DNA from: Klebsiella ornithinolytica NBRC 105727 = ATCC 31898
GTDB lineage: Bacteria; Pseudomonadota; Gammaproteobacteria; Enterobacterales; Enterobacteriaceae
Length of the DNA: 64,000 bases
Direction of reading: 5' to 3'
NCBI RefSeq assembly: GCF_001598295.1
Contig: NZ_BCYR01000003.1
Coordinates: forward strand, 310,001 to 374,000
A program made the position numbers and the translations under genes. Shown piece after piece: positions 34,579 to 43,286 of this stretch; position 1 is the stretch's first letter, and each line of letters starts with the position of its first letter. The notes beneath the pieces were generated by a model, which had not been told where the DNA came from, searched no databases, and was given only the letters and a program-made list of their open reading frames with translations.

Positions 34579-36179
34579 ACGTATTACGCGTGGAAAACCT
34601 GCGCATCAGCTACCGCTCGCAGCACCGCTGGCAGGAAGTGGTGCATAACGTCAGTTTCAGCCTGCAACGCGGTGAAATGCTGGCATTTGTCGGGGAGTCG
34701 GGTTCCGGCAAAACCACCACCGCCCAGGCCATTATCGGCCTGCTGGCGAACAATGCCCGACGCGACAGTGGACGAGTGGAGATCAATGGCGAGGATATCA
34801 GCGGCTGGTCGGGGAAACGACTTGATAGTCTGCGCGGCACGCGCATCAGTCTGGTCCCGCAGGACCCGGGCAACTCCCTGAACCCGGTACAAACGATCGG
34901 CGCGCAGGTTGGCGAAATTCTGCGTCTGCACCAGAAAGAGCCCGCCGCCGTACGTAAGCAGCAGGTGCTGGCCCTGCTGAGCAAAGTTGGTCTCAGCCAC
35001 CCCGAACAGCGTTTTCATCAGTATCCGCATCAGCTCTCCGGCGGCATGAAGCAGCGGGTGTTAATTGCGATCGCCATTGCCCTGAAGCCGGACTTGATCA
35101 TTGCCGACGAGCCAACCAGCGCCCTCGATGTCACCGTACAAAAACGTATTCTCGACCTCCTCGATACCCTGCGCCGGGAGTCCGGGACGGCGGTACTGCT
35201 CGTCACCCACGATCTGGCGCTGGCGGCGCAGCGTGCCGACCGGCTGCTGGTTTTTCGCCACGGAGAAATTCAGGAACAGGGCATTACGGCGGATGTTATC
35301 CGCGCACCGCAACACGCCTACACTCGCCAGCTGTTGAGCGATCTGCAGGGAATCCAGCCGACAATAGGGGCAGCGCAGCGCCGCCATCCGGCGACGGCCG
35401 CTATCCGGGTCGCGGATATCAGTAAACGTTTTTCGCTGGGCGACGCCGGGCTGCAGGCGCTTGACGCCGTCAGCTTTGAGGTGAAACGCGGTACAACCCA
35501 TGCGTTAGTGGGTGAATCAGGTTCGGGCAAAACCACGCTGGCGCGGATTCTGCTCGGATTTGAACAGGCCGATCGCGGCCACATCGCCATCGATGGTATC
35601 GATGCCGGTCATTTAAGTCGCGAGGCGCAGCGTCAGCTGCGGCGTAAAATTCAGTTCGTCTACCAGAACCCGTTCGCCTCGCTCGACCCGCGTCAGACCC
35701 TGTTTGAGATTATCGAAGAGCCGCTGAAAAATTTCGAACCGCTGAGCCCGGCCATCCGTCGTGCCCGGGTCGAGGCGGTTGCCGCCCGGGTCGCACTGGC
35801 GCCGGAGCTGCTGACGCGGACCGCCCGCGAGCTTTCCGGCGGCCAGCGCCAGCGGGTCGCCATTGCCCGGGCGCTGGTGCTGGAGCCGACGATTCTGGTC
35901 CTCGACGAAGCGACTTCCGCGCTGGATGTCACGGTGCAGGCGCAGATTCTGGCCCTGCTTCAGCAGCTCCAGCAACAGCTGGGGCTGACCTATCTGTTTA
36001 TCACCCACGACCTGGCGACGGTGCGTCGCATCGCGCAGAGCGTCACGGTACTGCGCGCCGGTCAGGTTGTGGAATACGGCGAGGTCAACCGCCTGTTTAG
36101 CCAGCCGCAGCACGACTATACCCGTGAACTCATCGCCGCTATTCCCCACCTGTCCACTCTGAGCAAGGAGATCGCATGA
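34575..36179 (+). CDS. Fused dual-domain ABC transporter ATPase
   Basis: A 534-residue protein containing two oligopeptide-type nucleotide-binding domains in one chain, as in GsiA. Both halves carry Walker A 'GESGSGKTT'. The signatures are L-S-G-G-M-K-Q-R and L-S-G-G-Q-R-Q-R, and the Walker B motifs are 'LIIADEPTSALD' and 'ILVLDEATSALD'. It drives import through the two permeases encoded upstream from the cytoplasmic face. Coupled translation on both sides shows it belongs to this operon. Confidence 0.92.
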   Translation: MNVLRVENLRISYRSQHRWQEVVHNVSFSLQRGEMLAFVGESGSGKTTTAQAIIGLLANNARRDSGRVEINGEDISGWSGKRLDSLRGTRISLVPQDPGNSLNPVQTIGAQVGEILRLHQKEPAAVRKQQVLALLSKVGLSHPEQRFHQYPHQLSGGMKQRVLIAIAIALKPDLIIADEPTSALDVTVQKRILDLLDTLRRESGTAVLLVTHDLALAAQRADRLLVFRHGEIQEQGITADVIRAPQHAYTRQLLSDLQGIQPTIGAAQRRHPATAAIRVADISKRFSLGDAGLQALDAVSFEVKRGTTHALVGESGSGKTTLARILLGFEQADRGHIAIDGIDAGHLSREAQRQLRRKIQFVYQNPFASLDPRQTLFEIIEEPLKNFEPLSPAIRRARVEAVAARVALAPELLTRTARELSGGQRQRVAIARALVLEPTILVLDEATSALDVTVQAQILALLQQLQQQLGLTYLFITHDLATVRRIAQSVTVLRAGQVVEYGEVNRLFSQPQHDYTRELIAAIPHLSTLSKEIA

Positions 36180-37165
36180 CGCGTAAACGCCTGGGTTTTT
36201 TCACCCGCCTGCTGGACTCTGCCCCTGCGCAAGAGCGCTACCGGCTGGCAACCGAACAGATTCGCCACGCCGAACGTCTCGGCTTTGACAGCGCGTGGAT
36301 TGCCCAGCATCACTTCCACGAGCATGAAGGCGGCCTGCCTTCGCCGCTGGTCTTTCTCGCCCACGTGGCGGCACAGACCGAACATATTCGCCTCGGTACC
36401 GCCATTATTACGCTGCCGATGGAGAACGCACTGCGGGTCGCCGAAGACGCGGCGGTGCTGGATCTCCTGGCCAACGGGCGTCTTGAAGTCGGCTTTGGCT
36501 CCGGCGGTACGCCCACTTCATTTCTGCCGTTTGGCTTAACCAGCGAACAGCGGGGCGCCGCCTTTGCCGATAATCTGCATCTGATCCACAGCGCCTGGCG
36601 CGGTGATTCACTGGCCCATCCAGAAAACCATCTCTACCCGCCGGCGCCGCAGCTGGCTGAACGGATCTGGATAGCGACGTTTTCAATTGACGGTGCCATT
36701 CGCGCCGGTCAGGCCGGTCACGGCCTGATGCTCTCCCGCACGCAGCCGCGCCCGCCCGGGCAGCCATATTTAGCGCTTGATGCCATCCAGAATCCGCTGA
36801 TCGATGCCTACCTCGCGGCGCTGCCCGCCGGCAAAGCGCCAAGGATCCTCGCCTCGCGCACCGCCTTTATTGCCGACAGCCAGGAGTACGCTCTGCAGGT
36901 TGCAGCACCCGGATTACGCCAGCAGGCGGCGGCGCATCGCGCCGCCGGGCATGAAATAATCGGTGACACTGTCACCGACCATCTGTCGCAACTGGATGCC
37001 CACGTCGGGGATGTCGAACATGTACAGGCGTCTCTGGCGCGGGACAGCGTGCTGGCCCGCGTCACCGATATTTCGTTCCAGGTCCACTCCGTTGAGCCCG
37101 CGCACCGTGACACGCTGCGTTCCCTTGAGCTGATCGCTCAGCATATCGCCCCGCAACTAAGGTAG
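36176..37165 (+). CDS. LLM-class flavin-dependent monooxygenase
   Basis: A 329-residue luciferase-like TIM-barrel protein ('FDSAWIAQHHFHEHEGGLPSPLVFLAHVA', 'IRLGTAIITLPMENALRVAEDAAVLDLLANGRLEVGFGSG', recognised by pieces such as AWIAQHHFHEHE and GRLEVGFGSG). Family members use reduced FMN and O2, often to cleave C-S or C-N bonds or to make peroxy intermediates. As I recall, this group has its own TIGRFAM named after a KPN locus. The start overlaps the ATPase stop. A reduced-flavin supplier is not visible in the operon. Confidence 0.87.
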   Translation: MTRKRLGFFTRLLDSAPAQERYRLATEQIRHAERLGFDSAWIAQHHFHEHEGGLPSPLVFLAHVAAQTEHIRLGTAIITLPMENALRVAEDAAVLDLLANGRLEVGFGSGGTPTSFLPFGLTSEQRGAAFADNLHLIHSAWRGDSLAHPENHLYPPAPQLAERIWIATFSIDGAIRAGQAGHGLMLSRTQPRPPGQPYLALDAIQNPLIDAYLAALPAGKAPRILASRTAFIADSQEYALQVAAPGLRQQAAAHRAAGHEIIGDTVTDHLSQLDAHVGDVEHVQASLARDSVLARVTDISFQVHSVEPAHRDTLRSLELIAQHIAPQLR

Positions 37166-37173
37166 GAGTCACC

Positions 37174-38268
37174 ATGACACTGAGTCAGGATATTTTGGCA
37201 GAGCTGGCAGAGATTTCCCCGGGTTCCCCGTTAGCCGAGGCCCGGGCCGTGCGCGACGCAGCGACCCGCCATGCGCAGGGCAGCTATGAGGTGCTGTTCA
37301 GCCAGCAGGATGAAGATTTTCCACCCGATGAGCGTTTTGCCGTCGCCGCCAAAGTGGCGAAACTGCATCAGGCCGATGCGCTGGCCGCCCACTATGCCGG
37401 TTTTGGCCTCGCCGACCCGACCTCCGCGCGGCTGACACCGGCGCTGGCGTTTGCCCGCCTGTTAACCTTCAGCCCGGTGGAGGCCACGCCCTCGGCGCTG
37501 CAGGCGCTTACCCGCGGCGGCTGGACCCCGCGGGGGATAGTCACCCTCGCCCAGCTGATCGCCTTCGTCAGCTTCCAGAGCCGGTTGCTCAATGGTCTGC
37601 GGTTATTGAACGGCAAACCCTTTGCCAGCGCCGATACGCCGGTGGCGGCCGGTTTCTGGCATACCACCCGGCAAACGGTCAGCGGTAGGCCGGCCCCGGG
37701 ACATTTCACCCGAGATGAGCTCAACTGGGAGCCCTGGCTTGAGGCCAAACCGCTGGAAGCCTTCAACGACGACGAACGGGCGATTCTGGCGAAATTTGGC
37801 CATACGGATTCCCCCTACTTCCGGCTGCTGGCGCGCAATCAGCCGGTGCTGGAGCAGCGTACGCTGACCGACAAAGGCATCTTCTACACTCCAGGCGGTC
37901 TGCCGCGTGCGGAACGGGAGCTGGCCGCCACGGTCGCCAGTAAAGTTAACGGCTGTATTTATTGCGCATCGGTCCATGCCCGCAAGGCGGCGCAGCTGGC
38001 AAAAGATGAGAGTGCGATAGAAACGCTGCTGGCGGTGACGCCGGGGGAAACATTGAGCGACGGCCAGTCGCCGCGCTGGCGGGCGGAAATAGACTTTGCC
38101 GCCGCCCTTTCCGTCACGCCGCCAGCCCTGACCACAGCGCATCTTCATGGCCTTGAAGAACAGGGGCTGGACACGCTGGCCCAGCTCGATTTACTGCAAT
38201 CGGCGGCCTTTTTCGCATGGGCTAACCGCCTGATGTTGACCCTTGGCGAACCGTGGGAAACCGATTAA
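37174..38268 (+). CDS. CMD-domain/alkylhydroperoxidase fusion protein
   Basis: A 364-residue protein made of two halves. The first (about 1-185) resembles a CMD-type domain without cysteines ('HQADALAAHYAGFGL'). The second (about 195-360) is an AhpD-like domain with Cys261-x-x-Cys264 and His268 ('GCIYCASVH'), the peroxidatic motif. In other bacteria the two halves occur as separate neighbouring genes (Avi_7169 and Avi_7170 families, from memory). It may remove peroxides made by the upstream monooxygenase or act on its product. GGTAGGAG precedes the ATG. Its stop overlaps the convergent araJ stop. Confidence 0.83.
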   Translation: MTLSQDILAELAEISPGSPLAEARAVRDAATRHAQGSYEVLFSQQDEDFPPDERFAVAAKVAKLHQADALAAHYAGFGLADPTSARLTPALAFARLLTFSPVEATPSALQALTRGGWTPRGIVTLAQLIAFVSFQSRLLNGLRLLNGKPFASADTPVAAGFWHTTRQTVSGRPAPGHFTRDELNWEPWLEAKPLEAFNDDERAILAKFGHTDSPYFRLLARNQPVLEQRTLTDKGIFYTPGGLPRAERELAATVASKVNGCIYCASVHARKAAQLAKDESAIETLLAVTPGETLSDGQSPRWRAEIDFAAALSVTPPALTTAHLHGLEEQGLDTLAQLDLLQSAAFFAWANRLMLTLGEPWETD

Positions 38269-39434
38269 TTCACCGCGCCCGCCGCGATGCGGTTTCGCTG
38301 GCCGCGGGCGTAAATCAACAGGGATGTCATGGCCAGGAAGGAGAGTAACGCCGCCGGGAGCGCAATCGCATTCCAGCCAAAGCCCGAGGTAATCATCATC
38401 CCGCCGCAAAATGCGCCGATCGCGCTGCCGAGGTTGAAGGCTATCTGCCCGCCGGCCGCCCCCAGCATCTCTCCGCCCCGCGCATTCTGTAGCAATAAGA
38501 TTTGCAGCGGCGCCGCCAGCGCAAAGAGTCCGGCGCAGCACAAAAATGCCAGCAGCAGCGATGCCGTTTTATGGTCGCCAAAGAGAAAGATCAGCAGCAT
38601 CACCACCACAATGGCGCCGTCGGTGGCGGCCGCAATGCGCAGCGGGCTGTAGCGAGCGGAGATTTTCCCGCTCAGCAGATTACCGATAACCATCCCCAGC
38701 CCTACCAGCATCATGATGGCGATCATCGCGCTTTCGGAAAATCCGGAGACATGGATCATAAAGGGTTTGATGTAGCTGAACCACGTAAACACCCCGGCGT
38801 TGCCAAACAGGGTCGCGGCAAAAATAAGCCACGGCGCAGGCGACGATAAGAAGTGAAACTGCTCCCGCAGCCGCGATGTGGATCGGTCAAAGACGGTCGG
38901 TACCCACCAGAGAATCGACATCAGCACCGCCACGTTGAAGACGGCAATGCCCAGAAAGGTATAGCGCCAGCTGAACTGATGCCCAAGCCATGTCCCGGCG
39001 GGGACGCCGACCAGGTTAGCCACCGTCATCCCGGCAATCATTCCCGCCACCGCAGCTGTCACTTTACCCGGCGGCGCCACCTTCGACAGAATAATCGCCC
39101 CGACGCCGAAAAAGGCGCCATGCGGGAAGCCGGACACCAGCCGCCCTGTCGCCAGCATGAAATAGCTGGAAGAAAAGGTAAACAAGGTATTCCCGACAAT
39201 ACAGAGCGCCGCGAGAAACAGCATCACCGACTTTAATGAAAAGCGGCTGGAAAACAGCGCCATCACCGGCGCGCCAATCACCACCCCGAAGGCATACCAG
39301 GCGATCATGTTGCCGGCGACAGGAATGGAGACCCCGACATCGTGAGCAATTTCCGGCAACACACCCATAATGCCAAATTCCGCCATGCCCAGGCCAAACG
39401 TACCCAGCGCGAGCGAAAAAATCGTCTTTTTCAT
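38265..39434 (-). CDS. araJ: MFS transporter AraJ
   Basis: A 389-residue, 12-TM protein nearly identical in motif order to E. coli AraJ ('LALGTFGLGMAEFGIMGVL', 'RLVSGFPHGAFFGVGAIILSK', 'LREQFHFLSSPAPWLIFAATLFGNAGVF' as short matches). It belongs to the drug/arabinose-inducible efflux group of MFS proteins in the inner membrane. In E. coli araJ is arabinose-induced and located elsewhere. Here it stands alone, convergent with the ABC/LLM operon. Confidence 0.88.
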   Translation of the reverse strand: MKKTIFSLALGTFGLGMAEFGIMGVLPEIAHDVGVSIPVAGNMIAWYAFGVVIGAPVMALFSSRFSLKSVMLFLAALCIVGNTLFTFSSSYFMLATGRLVSGFPHGAFFGVGAIILSKVAPPGKVTAAVAGMIAGMTVANLVGVPAGTWLGHQFSWRYTFLGIAVFNVAVLMSILWWVPTVFDRSTSRLREQFHFLSSPAPWLIFAATLFGNAGVFTWFSYIKPFMIHVSGFSESAMIAIMMLVGLGMVIGNLLSGKISARYSPLRIAAATDGAIVVVMLLIFLFGDHKTASLLLAFLCCAGLFALAAPLQILLLQNARGGEMLGAAGGQIAFNLGSAIGAFCGGMMITSGFGWNAIALPAALLSFLAMTSLLIYARGQRNRIAAGAVN

Positions 39435-39651
39435 TCAGTTAATCACGTAGTTTGGATTTTTGGCCGGCATTATTGACCATTCAGGATCGGCAAACCAGAC
39501 AAAAACGTCCGCTGACCCGTTTGTCCATAAAATAGCGCGATCCCTGCATGTGAGTCTGGGGGCGGGAGAGATGAATTGGAGAGGATGGCCGGCGCGTCGG
39601 CGTGACGCAGAGGCAGTCAGCCGTATCGCAGCGCAATACGGCTGGAGAGCG

Positions 39652-39984
39652 TTAGTGGGTCGCTTTCCCGATCATGCCGCCGGCCCCGGCGCCCAGCGCC
39701 GCGCCCTGCAGCACGCTGTTGCCGGAAACGGCTGCGGCGCCCGCTCCGACTGCGGCGCCGATGGCCCCGCCGGTACGTGCGGCTTTGCCTTTGTCGCCGT
39801 GTTCAGTCATGGCGCCGATACCGCCACCGACGACCGCGCCTTGTACCGTAGAGCGCACGCTTTTTCCGCTTAGCGCCCCCACGGCGGCCCCCGCCACGGC
39901 GCCACCGGCCGTTTTATCCATCGCGCTGACGGAAAAGGTCAGTGCGCATCCCAAAAAAATGGCTATACCGTTCGCTGTTTTCAT
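39652..39984 (-). CDS. Glycine-zipper small exported protein
   Basis: A 110-residue protein with a Sec signal peptide (about 1-21, 'TFSVSA'). The body is built of alternating Gly/Ala glycine-zipper segments ('GGAVAGAAVGALSGK', 'GAVVGGGIGAMTEHG', 'GGAIGAAVGAGAAA'). Such YMGG-type proteins lie in the envelope, often at the outer membrane, though no lipobox Cys is seen at the cleavage site. Function unknown. AAGGAATTG lies upstream of the ATG. Confidence 0.8.
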   Translation of the reverse strand: MKTANGIAIFLGCALTFSVSAMDKTAGGAVAGAAVGALSGKSVRSTVQGAVVGGGIGAMTEHGDKGKAARTGGAIGAAVGAGAAAVSGNSVLQGAALGAGAGGMIGKATH

Positions 39985-40284
39985 CGGTCAATTCCTTTTT
40001 AGTTCGCTCCCGAAGGCGTTCACGCCAGCCCTACGGGCAATCCTCAGGAGCCAGACCTCGCGGTCTGATGGCAAAGAGTCGGCAAACGGTATGCGCTCGC
40101 TGGCGGAATGAAAAGAGAAAACTTGTCCAAATCTGGACAAGTTTCATGCCTTCTGCCGCGTGACGCCTTGCCGCTTTCAGCCGTTAACCCGCGGAATTGT
40201 CATAATGTCCGCCACTCTGGCCCGGGGTGATTACACTTTACGGTACACGGGTCCCATTTCCCCTCTCAGAACGGAGCGATAGCC
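39985..40284. other. Intergenic region between glycine-zipper gene and ppk2
   Basis: A 300-base gap between divergent genes with no convincing ORF. It holds a perfect 10-base inverted repeat, AAACTTGTCC (40119-40128) and GGACAAGTTT (40135-40144), about 140 bases before ppk2. The repeat could be an operator or a short hairpin. Confidence 0.45.
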
Positions 40285-41103
40285 ATGGGAAACAACAAGA
40301 AGGCCAAGGGTGTAGCGGGTTCGACCAAAATGAAGCCGCTTGGCGACAAAGAGTATGAAAAAGCGCTGCGCAAGCTCCACGTTGAGCTGGTTAAATTGCA
40401 GCAGTGGGTGGTCAGTCAGGGACTGAAGGTCTGCATTGTCTTTGAAGGCCGCGATGGCGCCGGTAAAGGTGGCACCATCAAAGCGATCACCGAGCGGGTC
40501 AGCCCGCGTGTGTTCCGGGTGATCGCCCTGCCGGCACCGACCGACAAGGAGAAGACCCAGCTCTATTTTCAACGCTATATCCCGCATCTGCCGGCCGCCG
40601 GAGAAATCGTCATTTTCGACCGCAGCTGGTATAACCGGGCCGGCGTTGAACGGGTGATGGGATTTTGCAGCGCCGACGAAGTGGAAAAATTCCTTGCAGG
40701 CGCGCCGCTGGTAGAGCGGTCGATGGTGGAGTCCGGCATCATCCTGCTCAAATACTGGCTCGAGGTGACGCCGGAAGAGCAGGAACGTCGGCTGCGCGAC
40801 CGCATCGATGACGGGCGAAAAATCTGGAAATTATCACCGATGGATATCAAGTCATTTAACCGCTGGGATGAGTACACGCAGGCCAGGGATGCGATGTTTG
40901 CCGCCACCGACACCTCCTGGGCGCCGTGGTTTGTCGCCCGTTCGGAAGAGAAGAAGCGCGTGCGCCTGAATATCATTACGCATCTGCTGTCGCAGATCCC
41001 CTATAAGAGCGTCCATACCGAACCGGTCAAATTACCCAAACGTAAAATTGGCAAAGTGAAAACGGCCGATTACCCTTTCCGTTTTATTGCCGAGCGTTTC
41101 TGA
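40285..41103 (+). CDS. ppk2: Polyphosphate kinase 2
   Basis: A 272-residue single-domain PPK2. Walker A is G-R-D-G-A-G-K-G-G (55-63), and the Walker B/lid region is 'FDRSWYNRAGVERVMGF'. The enzyme transfers phosphate between polyphosphate and nucleoside diphosphates or monophosphates. One-domain class I members usually phosphorylate NDPs using polyphosphate. It is separate from the ppk1-ppx pair known in enterobacteria. It is followed by a strong hairpin and appears monocistronic. Confidence 0.93.
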   Translation: MGNNKKAKGVAGSTKMKPLGDKEYEKALRKLHVELVKLQQWVVSQGLKVCIVFEGRDGAGKGGTIKAITERVSPRVFRVIALPAPTDKEKTQLYFQRYIPHLPAAGEIVIFDRSWYNRAGVERVMGFCSADEVEKFLAGAPLVERSMVESGIILLKYWLEVTPEEQERRLRDRIDDGRKIWKLSPMDIKSFNRWDEYTQARDAMFAATDTSWAPWFVARSEEKKRVRLNIITHLLSQIPYKSVHTEPVKLPKRKIGKVKTADYPFRFIAERF

Positions 41104-41114
41104 GCCCGGACTCC

Positions 41115-41156
41115 GCCTTGTCCGCCTCGGCCCTTCGGTGCCGGGGCGGGCAAGGC
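41115..41156 (+). terminator. Terminator of ppk2
   Basis: A 16-base-pair stem (41115-41130 with 41141-41156, two G-T pairs) around a CCCTTCGGTG loop begins 12 bases after the ppk2 stop. CCCCCTTTTC follows. Confidence 0.8.
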
Positions 41157-41261
41157 CCCCCTTTTCTGGGGAGCTCAAATCGACAAATCCGCCGTTTACC
41201 TCAAGTTAACTTCAGGTATTACCCTTAACGCATCCTCGTCAGACCACAATAAGGACATGAT

Positions 41262-41693
41262 ATGCATGAGATTGACAGCGGTTTTACCCACGTCGCCTTT
41301 ATGGTGCGGGATCTCGACAGGAGCATCGATTTTTATACCCGTTATACCGCCATGCAGGTGATTCACCGGCGCTCGCCGAATCTTCCCTCCGCACGCCACG
41401 TGGCGTGGTTAAGCGATCGTACCCGCTTATTCGCCCTGGTGCTGGTGCAGGCGGACGAGCCGACCGATACCCCGCTGGGGCCGTTTGGTCATTTAGGTGT
41501 CGCCTGCGCGACCAAAGCGGAGATCGACGGGAAAACCGCGATGGCGCGGCGGGAGGGCGTGCTGAGAAAGGAGCCGGAGCAACTTGGGGAACCGGTGGGC
41601 TATTACGTTTTTTTCCGCGACCCGGATGGCAATACGCTGGAACTCTCTTACGGCCAGCGCGTTGGGCTGGAAGTCCTGCGTAGCGAGAGCTGA
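41262..41693 (+). CDS. VOC (glyoxalase/bleomycin-resistance) family protein
   Basis: A 143-residue vicinal-oxygen-chelate protein with two beta-alpha-beta-beta-beta modules: 'FTHVAFMVRDLDRSIDFYTRYT' and 'GHLGVACATKAEIDG'. 'YYVFFRDPDGNTLELSYGQ' supplies a conserved Glu (about 129) and His ligands are in each module. It could be a glyoxalase-like lyase, a resistance protein or a dioxygenase. Context does not help: it sits alone between ppk2 and fdnI. Confidence 0.82.
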   Translation: MHEIDSGFTHVAFMVRDLDRSIDFYTRYTAMQVIHRRSPNLPSARHVAWLSDRTRLFALVLVQADEPTDTPLGPFGHLGVACATKAEIDGKTAMARREGVLRKEPEQLGEPVGYYVFFRDPDGNTLELSYGQRVGLEVLRSES

Positions 41694-41698
41694 AAGCA

Positions 41699-41723
41699 CA
41701 TGGCGCGACCAGGTCGCGCCATG
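41699..41723. terminator. Long hairpin between VOC gene and fdnI
   Basis: CATGGCGCGACC (41699-41710) and GGTCGCGCCATG (41712-41723) are perfect 12-base complements in the 36-base gap between convergent stops. It probably ends both transcripts, though no T-tract follows on either strand. Confidence 0.65.
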
Positions 41724-41729
41724 AAACGG

Positions 41730-42398
41730 TCAAGAACGGCGGGACGAGATGCCTTCCGAACTCTCTTTTTTCGCTTCCAGGCGCTCAACCTCGCGATACC
41801 AGCGCGGGTGGTGTTTCTTCGCCCAGCGACGGCTGACTTTCCCTTCGACCATCCCCTTAATCGACCCTTTCACCCAGAATGCCATATACATATGGATCAG
41901 GATGGCGTGAATCAAAATAATCGCCGAGGTGGCGTGAATCAGCAGGCTGTAGCGAATGACCTGGATCGGGAAGAAAGGGGCAAACCAGGGACGCCAGATG
42001 ATCACCCCGGTCACCAGCAGCACGAAAATCATGCTCATGATGGTCCAGAACATCATCTTCTGCCCGGCATTATATTTGCCGACGCGGGCCACCTTATGCT
42101 CATTGCCCTTCAGCACTTCAACAATGCCCTTCAGCCACGGGATGTCCTGCTTGTCCGGAATGTTATGGTGGACAAAGCGTACAAACATAAACATCAGCGC
42201 AATGAAGATAGCCACGCCGAAGAAGGGATGCAAAATGCGCCCCATCTGCGGCGTACCGAAGGTTTCCGTCAGCCACTGCAGCGTCGGGAAAAAGAACGAG
42301 ATCCCGGAGAGCGCCACCAGAAAGAAGCAGATAACCACCGTCCAGTGACAGGCGCGATCGATAAACTTTGTGCGCACAATCATTTTCGATTTATTCAT
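41730..42398 (-). CDS. fdnI: Formate dehydrogenase-N cytochrome b556 subunit
   Basis: A 222-residue membrane protein matching E. coli FdnI from '[14 protein letters not shown]' on. Four transmembrane helices and the haem b histidines (e.g. His in 'RACHW', 'RILHPFFG', 'LIHATSA', '[11 protein letters not shown]') are present. It anchors the complex and passes electrons to menaquinone. Start at 42398 gives the E. coli length and overlaps the fdnH stop by eight bases (ATGAATAA). The C-terminus carries a few extra residues compared with E. coli. Confidence 0.95.
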   Translation of the reverse strand: MNKSKMIVRTKFIDRACHWTVVICFFLVALSGISFFFPTLQWLTETFGTPQMGRILHPFFGVAIFIALMFMFVRFVHHNIPDKQDIPWLKGIVEVLKGNEHKVARVGKYNAGQKMMFWTIMSMIFVLLVTGVIIWRPWFAPFFPIQVIRYSLLIHATSAIILIHAILIHMYMAFWVKGSIKGMVEGKVSRRWAKKHHPRWYREVERLEAKKESSEGISSRRS

Positions 42399-43275
42399 CA
42401 TGCTCCTCCTCGTCGTCATCCACTTCCTTGTTCGGCCCGATGCCGATGTAGTGATAAATCAACCCGGCAAAGGTAGCGATAAAACCGGCCGCTGACAGCG
42501 GTTTCAGCGCCCCTTTCCACAGATTAATACTGGTATCAATCTGCGGCTCTTTCGGCAAATTGTGGTACAACTCAGGCTGGTCAGCATGGTGCAGGACGTA
42601 CATCACGTGGGTACCGCCCACCCCCTGCGGGTTGTATACCCCGGCCTGTGAATAGCCGCGCGCTTTCAGCTTGTTGACCCGCTCCTGCGCGACCTCCAGC
42701 ATCTCCTTCTTGCTGCCAAAATGGATGGCGCCGGTCGGGCAGGTTTTCACGCACGCCGGTTCCTGACCGACGCTAACGCGATCCACGCAGAGGGTACATT
42801 TATAGACCCGGTTATCCTCTTTATTGAGACGCGGGACATTAAACGGACAGCCGGCAATGCAGTAGCCGCAGCCGATGCAGTTCTCCTGCTGAAAATCGAC
42901 GATGCCGTTGGCGTACTGAATAATCGCGCCGGCGGAAGGACAGGCTTTCAGACAGCCTGGCTCCTCGCAGTGCATGCAGCCATCTTTACGGATCAGCCAC
43001 TCCAGCTTGCCGTTCTGCTCGGTTTCGCTAAAGCGCATCACCGTCCAGGATTTTGCGCTCAGGTCCGCCGGGTTATCGTACACCCCGACGCAATGCCCCA
43101 CCTCGTCGCGGATATCGTTCCACTCGGAACAGGCCACCTGGCAGGCTTTGCAGCCCACGCAGGAGGAGACATCAATTAGCTTAGCCACTTCCGCCTTGTA
43201 GTCCCGCGCACGCGGCGCGGGGGTTATCGGGTTGGTAGCGGAGCGCTTAATAATGTCTTGTGTTTCCATCGCCAT
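42391..43275 (-). CDS. fdnH: Formate dehydrogenase-N iron-sulfur subunit
   Basis: A 294-residue protein beginning [12 protein letters not shown] as in E. coli FdnH. Four [4Fe-4S] clusters are bound by the cysteine groups '[11 protein letters not shown]', '[13 protein letters not shown]', '[11 protein letters not shown]' and 'CTLC...C'. A C-terminal transmembrane helix follows. It carries electrons from FdnG to FdnI. It lies 11 bases downstream of fdnG in the fdnGHI operon. Confidence 0.96.
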   Translation of the reverse strand: MAMETQDIIKRSATNPITPAPRARDYKAEVAKLIDVSSCVGCKACQVACSEWNDIRDEVGHCVGVYDNPADLSAKSWTVMRFSETEQNGKLEWLIRKDGCMHCEEPGCLKACPSAGAIIQYANGIVDFQQENCIGCGYCIAGCPFNVPRLNKEDNRVYKCTLCVDRVSVGQEPACVKTCPTGAIHFGSKKEMLEVAQERVNKLKARGYSQAGVYNPQGVGGTHVMYVLHHADQPELYHNLPKEPQIDTSINLWKGALKPLSAAGFIATFAGLIYHYIGIGPNKEVDDDEEEHDE

Positions 43276-43286
43276 TGAATCGCTCC

